This document shows positions 1 to 5,491 of a DNA stretch of 12,653 bases, piece after piece (the first letter of the stretch is position 1; each line of letters starts with the position of its first letter). The position numbers and the translations under genes are program-made. The notes under the pieces were generated by a model. That model made no database searches. It saw nothing but the letters and a program-made list of their open reading frames with translations, and was not told the DNA's origin. Origin of the DNA: JADJQU01 sp035490315 (lineage in GTDB: Bacteria; Planctomycetota; UBA1135; GCA-002686595); NCBI GenBank assembly GCA_035490315.1, contig DATHET010000332.1:1-12653 (forward strand), in the 5' to 3' direction.

Positions 1-459
1 GGCACGCTCGAGGACCGTTCGGCGCACCACGCGGCGATCGTCTGGACCGCGGTTGCGATGGGAGCCGCCTGCGTGCCCTTCCTCGCCACCGAGCTCGATC
101 TGTTCCGCGGCGGTGAAGCCGATGCGGCCGCGCTCGGCGTGCGGACGTCGCGTGTGAAACTCTTGACGCTGGTCTGCTCGGCCCTGACGGCTTCGGCGGC
201 GGTCGCGGTCGCGGGTCAGATCGCTTTCGTCGGATTGATCGTGCCGCACCTCGTGCGCCTGCTCGCCGGCGCGAGCCACCGCAGGCTCCTGCCCCTGTGC
301 ATCCTCGTCGGCCCGATCTTCCTGCTTGGCGCGGATCTCGCTCAGCGCGCGCTGTTCGGCAGCGCGACCCTGCAGCCCGGGGTCTTGATGTCCCTCTTCG
401 GCGGGCCATTCTTCATCCTGCTCCTGGTGCGCCACAGGCGCGAAGTGGGGGCGTGGTGA
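1..459 (+). CDS. FecCD/BtuC-family ABC transporter permease, 3' part (5' end outside window)
   Basis: The reading frame is open from the first base, so the gene is cut by the window; 152 C-terminal residues of a protein normally about 330-350 long are present. It is the inner-membrane permease of a periplasmic-binding-protein-dependent importer of the iron-siderophore/heme/cobalamin class. Seen: the FecCD signature GQIAFVGLIVPHLVR (visible residues 73-87), the cytoplasmic coupling stretch GGEADAAALGV (37-47) that contacts the ATPase, and the C-terminal pattern LQPGVLMSLFGGPFFILLL that ends this family. At least four hydrophobic segments are visible (about 11-28, 54-82, 96-112, 128-143). The stop TGA overlaps the start of the ATPase gene, as expected for an operon with translational coupling. 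The family is clear; the substrate cannot be told from this fragment. Confidence 0.9.
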   Translation, partial: GTLEDRSAHHAAIVWTAVAMGAACVPFLATELDLFRGGEADAAALGVRTSRVKLLTLVCSALTASAAVAVAGQIAFVGLIVPHLVRLLAGASHRRLLPLCILVGPIFLLGADLAQRALFGSATLQPGVLMSLFGGPFFILLLVRHRREVGAW

Positions 460-1259
460 TTTCCCTCGAAGCGCGCAAGCTCGCCCACACCTACCGCGAC
501 GGCCCGCGCGCGCTCGACGGCGTCGATTTCGGATTGTCGCAGGGCGAGCTGTGCGTGGTCATCGGGCCCAACGGCTCGGGGAAATCCACGCTGCTGCAGC
601 TGCTCGCCGGCCTCCTGCCCGTCAGCGAGGGCGAGGTGCGCCTGCAGGGTCGGCCGATCGCGCAATGGCCGGCGCGCGAGCGCGCTCGCCACATCGCGAT
701 CGTGCCGCAATTCCTGCCGGCCCTGCCCGATCTGCTGGTCTCGGATTTCGTGCTCGGCGGCCGCTACGCGCACTTCCAGCGCTGGCGCCAGGCCGTGCAG
801 CACGACCACGAGGTGGTCGCCGAATCCCTGGCGCGCTGCGACGCGAGCGACATCGCCTGCCGCTCGATGCAGGAGATCTCCGGCGGCCAGCGCCAGCGCG
901 TGCTCTTCGCGCGGGCCCTGGCGCAAGAAGCGGACGTGCTGCTCGTCGACGAGCCGACCAACAGCCTGGATCCAGAGCACCAGGTGCGCGTCTTCGCCTT
1001 GCTCTCCGACCTGGTGCGCGGCGGTCGCAGCGCCTTCGTCGTCACCCACGATCTCAACCTCGCCAGCCAGTTCGCCACGCGCATCTGCCTGCTCTCCGCC
1101 GGCCGCGTGGTCAGCGACGGGCCCGTCGCGAGCGTGCTGCGGCGCGAAGTCCTCGAGCCGGTCTACGGCGAGCACTTGTATTACGGCCGCTTCGACGACG
1201 GCCGCGGCGGGGGACTGCCCTTCGTGCTGCCGTGGATGGAGAAGCGCGCGGGCCCTTGA
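456..1259 (+). CDS. ABC transporter ATP-binding protein, FecE/BtuD type
   Basis: This 267-aa nucleotide-binding subunit powers the permease encoded just upstream. All diagnostic motifs are intact: Walker A GPNGSGKST (residues 37-45), Q-loop VPQ (Gln85), signature ISGGQRQR (141-148), Walker B VLLVDEP (161-167) with catalytic Glu166, D-loop SLD (170-172), and the switch His198 in VTHD. Length and motif order match FecE/BtuD/HmuV importers of iron chelates, heme or cobalamin. I chose GTG at 456 because it overlaps the permease stop (GTGA) and lies 5 nt after the G-rich stretch AAGTGGGG (443-450). GTG 453 is an alternative one codon longer, and an ATG at 297 is rejected because it would overlap the permease by 163 nt. 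No binding-protein gene is visible, so it probably lies upstream. The substrate is unknown. Confidence 0.92.
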   Translation: MISLEARKLAHTYRDGPRALDGVDFGLSQGELCVVIGPNGSGKSTLLQLLAGLLPVSEGEVRLQGRPIAQWPARERARHIAIVPQFLPALPDLLVSDFVLGGRYAHFQRWRQAVQHDHEVVAESLARCDASDIACRSMQEISGGQRQRVLFARALAQEADVLLVDEPTNSLDPEHQVRVFALLSDLVRGGRSAFVVTHDLNLASQFATRICLLSAGRVVSDGPVASVLRREVLEPVYGEHLYYGRFDDGRGGGLPFVLPWMEKRAGP

Positions 1260-1290
1260 TGGCGCGGGCCGGCCGCGCAATCCTGGGCCC

Positions 1291-1941
1291 ATGTCCGCAG
1301 GAGCTTCGCCCGTCACCGCCGCGCACCACCGCTACATCCGCGAGCACGTCCCGCCCGAGGACGCCTTCCTGGCCAGCCTGCGCGCCGCGGCGCTCGACGC
1401 GAAGATTCCGCCGATCTGGATTGCCCACGAGGAAGCCCATTTTCTCGCTGTACTGTTGCGGCTGATCGGCGCGCAGCGCGTGATCGAGGTCGGAACCCTC
1501 GCGGGCTACTCGGCGATCGCGCTCGCGCGCGGCCTTCCGCCCGACGGCAAGCTCGACACGATCGAGCTCATGGCGCACCACGCCGATTTCGCCGAGCAAT
1601 GGATCGCGAAGAGCGACGTCGCCGCGAAGATCCGCGTGCACCGCGGCGCGGGCATCGACGTCCTGCCGCACTTCGGCGCCAATTTCGCGGATGCGATGTT
1701 CCTGGACGCGGACAAGTCGAGCTACGGTCTGTACCTGGAGCAGGCGCTGCGCATCGTGCGGCCTGGCGGGCTGATCCTCGCGGACAATGCTCTGGCCTTC
1801 GGCCAGCTGCTCGATCCGAAAGCCACCGACCGCGAAGTCCCCGCCGTGCGCGCGTTCAACGACACCGTAGCGCGCCATCCGCGCGTCGAGGGCGTGATCG
1901 TGCCGCTCGGCGACGGCGTGTGGGTGCTGCGCAAACGCTAG
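1291..1941 (+). CDS. class I SAM-dependent O-methyltransferase (COMT / methyltransferase family 3 type)
   Basis: This 216-aa soluble protein has the usual length of the small, cation-dependent caffeoyl-CoA/catechol-like O-methyltransferases. Seen: SAM-binding motif I VIEVGTLAGYSAIALA (residues 64-79), an acidic residue after strand 2 (TIEL, Glu92), the FLDADKSSY motif (138-145) whose Asp residues correspond to the metal/substrate site, and ILADNAL (162-168) with the second metal-ligand pair Asp165-Asn166. The C-terminal strand GVWVLRKR is also typical. By family it transfers a methyl group from SAM to a hydroxyl, often of a catechol-like acceptor; the substrate here is unknown. The gene starts 31 nt after the ATPase gene with only a poor Shine-Dalgarno match, so it may be cotranscribed with the transporter. 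There is no signal peptide, which suggests the cytoplasm. Confidence 0.88.
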   Translation: MSAGASPVTAAHHRYIREHVPPEDAFLASLRAAALDAKIPPIWIAHEEAHFLAVLLRLIGAQRVIEVGTLAGYSAIALARGLPPDGKLDTIELMAHHADFAEQWIAKSDVAAKIRVHRGAGIDVLPHFGANFADAMFLDADKSSYGLYLEQALRIVRPGGLILADNALAFGQLLDPKATDREVPAVRAFNDTVARHPRVEGVIVPLGDGVWVLRKR

Positions 1942-1952
1942 AGTTTTTTCCT

Positions 1953-1992
1953 CGCGCTCGCGTCTGTCCCCTTCGGAGAGCAGGCGAGCGCG
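1953..1992 (+). terminator. hairpin between O-methyltransferase and peroxiredoxin genes, possible terminator or leader structure
   Basis: Arms CGCGCTCGC (1953-1961) and GCGAGCGCG (1984-1992) are perfect reverse complements (9 bp). An inner CTG/CAG pair (1964-1966/1981-1983) and a C(TTCG)G tetraloop (1971-1976) lie between them. The hairpin begins 11 nt after the O-methyltransferase stop. The run of six T lies before the stem (1944-1949) rather than after it, so this is not a textbook intrinsic terminator. It could instead be a leader structure of the peroxiredoxin mRNA. The structure is visible; its role is inferred. Confidence 0.35.
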
Positions 1993-2014
1993 AATTCTCC
2001 CTGACGGAATTCCC

Positions 2015-2596
2015 ATGGCCTCGTCGATTCAAGTTGGAAGCGTCGCCCCGGACATCGCACTCCCTGACCAGGACGGCGTGAGCAGGAAGCTCTCCGAGCT
2101 GCGCGGCAAGTGGGTGCTCGTCTACTTCTATCCACGCGACGACACGCCGGGTTGCACGATCGAGGCCTGTGCGCTGCGCGACAGCTCCGCGCAGTACGCG
2201 AAGCAAGGGATCGAGGTGCTCGGCATCAGCGCTGACCCGGTCCAGAAGCACCGCAAGTTCGCGGACAAGTTCAAGCTCCCGTTCACGCTGCTCGCCGACG
2301 AAGACAAACGCGCGATCAAGACCTACGGCGCCTGGGGCAGGAAGAAATTCATGGGCCGCGAGTTCGACGGCATCCTGCGCCAGTCCTTCCTGATCGATCC
2401 CAAGGGCAGGATCGCCAAGGTCTACGAGAAGGTGAAGCCCTCGGACCACGCCGAGGAAGTGCTGGCGGATGTCGCTGCCCTGAGCGCGGCGAAGTCGCCG
2501 GAAAAGGCTGCCGCGAAGAAGGCCGCGAAAAAAACCGCGGCCCGGAAGGCGCCGAGCAAGGCCACGAAGCCGAAGCGCCCGGCGCGAAGCCGCTGA
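2015..2596 (+). CDS. bcp: thioredoxin-dependent peroxiredoxin, Bcp/PrxQ subfamily, with Lys/Ala-rich C-terminal tail
   Basis: This 193-aa protein should reduce hydrogen peroxide and organic hydroperoxides using thioredoxin. The peroxidatic Cys47 sits in YPRDDTPGCTIEAC (residues 39-52), with resolving Cys52 five residues later, the alpha2-type arrangement of Bcp/PrxQ. The N-terminal VGSVAPDIALPDQDG, GISADP (about 75-80) and SFLIDPKGRI match the AhpC/TSA fold. Ordinary Bcp proteins end near residue 155. This one continues for almost 40 residues of AKSPEKAAAKKAAKK type, rich in Lys, Ala and Pro and like the tail of histone H1. The tail has no stop or frameshift and is part of the same ORF. A weak SD (GGAA, 2006-2009) lies 5 nt before the ATG. 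It is followed after 53 nt by the exported selenoprotein gene. There is no signal peptide, so it is cytoplasmic. Confidence 0.93.
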   Translation: MASSIQVGSVAPDIALPDQDGVSRKLSELRGKWVLVYFYPRDDTPGCTIEACALRDSSAQYAKQGIEVLGISADPVQKHRKFADKFKLPFTLLADEDKRAIKTYGAWGRKKFMGREFDGILRQSFLIDPKGRIAKVYEKVKPSDHAEEVLADVAALSAAKSPEKAAAKKAAKKTAARKAPSKATKPKRPARSR

Positions 2597-2611
2597 ACCC
2601 GGCCCAGCCGG

Positions 2612-2617
2612 TATAGT
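2612..2617 (+). promoter_or_regulatory. possible -10 element (TATAGT) for the selenoprotein gene
   Basis: TATAGT matches the sigma-70 -10 consensus at five of six positions and stands out in a stretch of about 70% GC. It would place transcription start near 2624, leaving a leader of about 26 nt before the ATG at 2650. No convincing -35 hexamer is found 16-18 nt upstream, so this is tentative; the gene could equally be read through from the peroxiredoxin gene. Confidence 0.3.
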
Positions 2618-2649
2618 GGCGGCAGACCTCTTACCCCAGCGAGGACACC

Positions 2650-3759
2650 ATGAACGAGATGATCCGGAGAGCGGCGTGGCTCACTCTGGTGCTGGCGCTC
2701 GCGTTCGGACTGACTCCGACGCAGGCGCAGCAGAAGGGCACGCCCGCGGAGCGATTGGAAGCGTTGATCGAGCGCGTGCACACGACGACCAACGATTACT
2801 ACAGGAAGAACCTGAAGAAAGACCTCACCGAGGAAGAGCGCGACGAGGTCATGAAGCATCGTCCCGGCCTGGAATTCCTGGCCGAGTTCGAGGCCCTGGC
2901 CGTCGAGGCCAAGGGCAGCGACGTGTCGGCCAAGGCGCGGATCGAGGAACTGTCGATCTATTGCGATTTCCAGAAGAAGGAAGACGCGCAGAAGACGCTC
3001 GACCTGCTGCTGACCGAGACGATGCAGTCGAAGGCGCTCGAGGATCTGCCCCCGACCCTGGTGTACGCCTACGGCCCGATGGCGGGCGCGGATCGCGCGA
3101 AGGCCGCGTTGCAGACCATGCTCGACAAGTCGGAGCACAAGGAGGTCAAGGCCTCCGCCTTGTTCTCGCTGGCCACGATGAGCTGCGGCCGCCGGTCCAC
3201 CGCCGAGCAGAAGGTCGAGGGGCGCAAGTACTTCGAGCGCCTGATCGAGGAGTTCGGCGACCTCGCGCCGCACGGGCGGACCTACAGGGAGTCGGCCGAG
3301 GCTTTCCTGTTCGAGCTCGACCACCTGCAGATCGGCATGGTCGCGCCCGATTTCGAATCGATCGACGAGAACGGAACGAAGTTCAAGCTCTCCGACTACC
3401 GCGGCAAGGTGCTGGTGATCGATTTCTGGGGCAATTGGTGAGGCCCCTGCGTGGCGATGATTCCCCACGAAAAAGCGCTCGTGAAGCGCCTCGAAAAAGA
3501 GCCCTTTGCACTGATCGGCATCAACAGCGACGGCAGCGTCGAGAAGCTGCGCGAAATCCTGAAGACGCGCGAGATCAACTGGCGTCAAGCCGTCGATGAA
3601 TCGACCGAAGGTCCGCTGGCCACGCGCTGGAACGTTTCGGGCTGGCCGACGATCTACGTGATCGACGCCAAAGGCGTGATCCGCTACCGCGACGTCCGCG
3701 AAGCGCAGATGGACGAGGCCGTCGATGCCCTGCTCGCCGAGCTGAAAACAGCGAAGTAG
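2650..3759 (+). CDS. exported TlpA-like thioredoxin-fold selenoprotein (UGPC redox motif, in-frame TGA at 3439-3441)
   Basis: I read one 369-residue protein through an in-frame TGA at codon 264. The start is ATG 2650, with GAGGA (2641-2645) as a good SD. Residues 1-26 form a signal peptide (two Arg, Leu/Ala-rich core, TQA before QQ). Residues 27-225 are a Lys/Glu-rich, probably helical domain with two cysteines (SIYCDF, TMSCGR) that I do not recognise. Residues 228-369 are a redoxin/TlpA domain: IGMVAPDF, KVLVIDFWGNW, then TGA, then GPC (Cys267), IPHE, ALIGINSD and the cis-Pro loop GWPTIYVID (Pro333). The TGA falls exactly where this family has the nucleophilic Cys of WCGPC. The frame after it is open for 105 codons and keeps the fold. 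This supports selenocysteine. The alternative is a TGC-to-TGA nonsense mutation or a sequencing error. Expected role: thiol-disulfide or peroxide reduction outside the cytoplasm. No sel genes are in the window. Confidence 0.82.
3439..3469 (+). promoter_or_regulatory. TGA selenocysteine codon and candidate bacterial SECIS hairpin
   Basis: Directly after the TGA (3439-3441), CGTGG (3450-3454) pairs perfectly with CCACG (3465-3469), giving a 5-bp stem and a 10-nt apical loop (3455-3464) with G as its second base. In known bacterial selenoprotein genes, SelB recognises a small stem-loop inside the coding region a few nucleotides after UGA, with a G among the first two loop bases. The geometry fits that description at its short end. 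Two competing stems exist: GGGGC (3428-3432) with GCCCC (3443-3447), which would place the TGA in a loop, and GCGCT (3475-3479) with AGCGC (3485-3489). The pairing is seen; SelB binding is inferred. Confidence 0.5.
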
Positions 3760-3784
3760 CTCTGGCTCGCCCATTACCGAAGAC

Positions 3785-3824
3785 AGCAGCGGCCGCGATC
3801 GATCCTTCGCTCGCGGCCGCTGCT
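3785..3824 (+). terminator. strong hairpin, probable transcription terminator of the peroxiredoxin-selenoprotein unit
   Basis: Arms AGCAGCGGCCGCGA (3785-3798) and TCGCGGCCGCTGCT (3811-3824) are perfectly complementary over 14 bp around a 12-nt loop, 25 nt after the selenoprotein stop. The 3' side continues TTG, so the U-tract is very short (three U counting the last stem base), which is common in GC-rich genomes. It separates the redox genes from the lectin gene. The rest of the 223-nt gap (3760-3982) holds no convincing ORF, RNA gene or promoter. Confidence 0.6.
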
Positions 3825-3982
3825 TTGCGATGCAGCGCTCGGTCTGGATACGGGCTCGACGGGGCCGAGCGCGATTGCGTGGACTCGGTACGATGGAACG
3901 GTCCCAAGCGCGCGTCCCGCGGCGCTGGCTCTCAACCGTCCCAAGCCCTTCCCTCGCGCCGTCCGACGGCGCCACTCACGCC

Positions 3983-5212
3983 ATGAAATTCACGACCAGC
4001 CTCACCGTCCTCGCGAGCCTCGGCCTGGCTTCGACCGCGAGCGCTCAGAGTTTCAGCTTCCCGAATTTCAACAACACGGCCGGGCTGACGGTCAACGCCA
4101 ATGCAGGCCCGGTCGCGGGCGCGCTGCGCGTGGCACCGGCGCTCGGCGGCATGAAGGGCTCGGTCCTGACCTCGGTGCCCTTCGGCGTCAGCGGCACGTT
4201 CACGACCACGTTCAACTTCCAGATCTCCGCCCAGGCCGCCGGCGGCGCGGACGGGCTGGCCTTCGTGATCGAGAACGACCCGCGCGGGCCGCTGGCCTTC
4301 GGCGACGGCGGCACCGAGATGGGCTATGGCCACGAGCTGATCAATCCGCCCTCGAACGCGATCAACAATTCCCTCGTGGTCGAGATCGACACCTGGCTCA
4401 GCGCCGGGGACCTCAGCGACAACGAGATCAGCGTCCAGACCGGCGGCAGCGGAGTGAACCGCGCCGACGCCGGATACTCGCTCGGCCGCGTCATCCCCGC
4501 GATCAATATGAGCAACGGCGCGGTGCACGTGATGCGCATCAACTACGTGCCCGGCACGCTCGACGTGTTCCTCGACAACATGTTGACGCCGGTGCTCAGC
4601 GTGCCCTGGGACTTCAACAGCGGCGGGACCTGGGTCGTCAGCGGCACTCCCGTCGGCGGCATGAACCTGATCGGCGGCTCGTCGGCCTACATCGGCTTCA
4701 GCAGCGCGACCGGCGGAGCCTGGGAGAACCACGACGTGCTGTCCTGGGATTGGAGCTCCTGCCCGGCGGCAGTCGTCTACTGCACCGCGAAGATCAACAG
4801 CCTCGGTTGCACTCCGGCGATCGCCGCCCAGGGCTCGCCGAGCGCGAGCGCCGGCTCGGGCTTCACGGTCAGCGGATCCTTCGTGATCAACAACAAGCCG
4901 GGTCTCTTGATCTACACCAACGGCGGCCGCGCATCCGTGCCGTTCCAGGGCGGGGTGCGCTGCATCAACTCGCCGATCAAGCGCTCCGTGCCGCTGAGCT
5001 CCGGCGGGAATCCTCCGCCGAACGATTGCTCGGGCGTCTATTCGATCGACATGAATGCCTTCGCGGTCGGCTCGCTCGGCGGAGTGCCCGCGGCGTATCT
5101 CCAAGGCCCCGGCACGACCGTCGACTGTCAATTCTGGGGCCGCGACAACGGCTTCCCGGCCCCGAACAATTCGACCCTGTCCGACGGATTGGAATACATC
5201 GTCTGTCCCTGA
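3983..5212 (+). CDS. secreted L-type (legume-like) lectin domain protein with Cys-containing C-terminal module
   Basis: This 409-aa protein starts at ATG 3983, which gives a clean signal peptide (MKFTTSL..., cleavage probably after ASA at residue 21). The frame extends upstream to an ATG at 3830, but those residues are Arg-rich with no signal character. Residues about 23-255 look like an L-type lectin beta-sandwich: SFPNFNNTAGL, the DGLAFVIEND strand and NNSLVVEIDTW, patterns shared with legume and bacterial glycan-binding lectins. Residues 267-409 form a second module beginning CTAKINSLGC and ending FWGRDNGFPAPNNSTLSDG and EYIVC, with several Cys that could form disulfides after export. I believe this module recurs in many secreted planctomycete proteins, possibly for cell-surface attachment, but its function is unknown to me. 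The likely role is binding carbohydrate outside the cell. No SD is visible. Confidence 0.75.
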   Translation: MKFTTSLTVLASLGLASTASAQSFSFPNFNNTAGLTVNANAGPVAGALRVAPALGGMKGSVLTSVPFGVSGTFTTTFNFQISAQAAGGADGLAFVIENDPRGPLAFGDGGTEMGYGHELINPPSNAINNSLVVEIDTWLSAGDLSDNEISVQTGGSGVNRADAGYSLGRVIPAINMSNGAVHVMRINYVPGTLDVFLDNMLTPVLSVPWDFNSGGTWVVSGTPVGGMNLIGGSSAYIGFSSATGGAWENHDVLSWDWSSCPAAVVYCTAKINSLGCTPAIAAQGSPSASAGSGFTVSGSFVINNKPGLLIYTNGGRASVPFQGGVRCINSPIKRSVPLSSGGNPPPNDCSGVYSIDMNAFAVGSLGGVPAAYLQGPGTTVDCQFWGRDNGFPAPNNSTLSDGLEYIVCP

Positions 5213-5250
5213 GCGATCGGGAAGCGTCAATTCCCATCACGCTGCTCTCT

Positions 5251-5403
5251 TTTGCCTCCGGCGCGCTCGGAGGCACGCCGGCGTCCTACCTGCTCGTGCC
5301 CGGCACGCTGGTGGACACGCAGTTCTGGGGTCGCGACAACGGCTTCCCGCCGCCGAACGGATCGACGCTCTCGGACGGCTTGGAATACGTGGTGTGCCAA
5401 TGA
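5251..5403 (+). pseudogene. remnant of a paralogous C-terminal module (out of frame with the lectin gene)
   Basis: Fifty codons plus a TGA reproduce the last 50 codons of the lectin gene (5060-5212), without gaps, 191 nt further on and in a different reading frame. By eye, 38 of 50 residues are identical, including FWGRDNGFP and STLSDGLEY. Upstream of 5251 the similarity disappears, and the fragment has no signal peptide, start codon or lectin domain. It is therefore most likely what remains after deletion of a second, already diverged family member, not a recent tandem duplication. The 38 nt between the two copies (5213-5250) hold nothing recognisable. Confidence 0.75.
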
Positions 5404-5491
5404 GATTGTCCGAGCGCCGGACTCCGTACGTGGAAATTCAACTCTCCTGAGCATCCGAACGAAGCGGCGGCACTCTGGGGCTAGAGGACCC

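Noticed and set aside
1992..2012. Pair of GAATTC sites just before the peroxiredoxin start as an operator
   Set aside because: The hexamer is its own palindrome and two copies 15 nt apart can be chance; nothing links them to a known regulator.
3439..3441. TGA read as Trp (alternative genetic code)
   Set aside because: TGA ends many other genes here at their expected family lengths (permease, ATPase, peroxiredoxin, xseB, ispA), and the family has Cys, not Trp, at this position.
3475..3489. Hairpin GCGCT/AGCGC as the SECIS element
   Set aside because: Its loop starts almost 40 nt after the TGA, further than the nearer hairpin and at or beyond the usual bacterial range, so the 3450-3469 hairpin is preferred.
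3451..3759. Separate small thioredoxin-like gene starting at GTG 3451 or ATG 3457
   Set aside because: It would begin inside the redox motif, after its first half, with no Shine-Dalgarno. It is in the same frame as the preceding 264 codons, so readthrough as one protein is far more consistent.
2422..3975. Long minus-strand ORF opposite the peroxiredoxin and selenoprotein genes
   Set aside because: It is the shadow of plus-strand codons in GC-rich DNA. Its translation is Arg/Leu/Gly/Val/Asp-rich, without motifs, and it overlaps two recognisable gene families entirely.
3830..3982. Upstream start at ATG 3830 for the lectin protein
   Set aside because: It would add 51 Arg-rich residues in front of a perfect signal peptide and would begin 6 nt after the terminator hairpin.
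3932..5230. 432-codon minus-strand ORF opposite the lectin gene
   Set aside because: Composition is that of antisense GC-rich coding DNA (Ala/Arg/Val/Asp/His-rich). It has no motif, and the plus strand has a signal peptide and recognisable domains.
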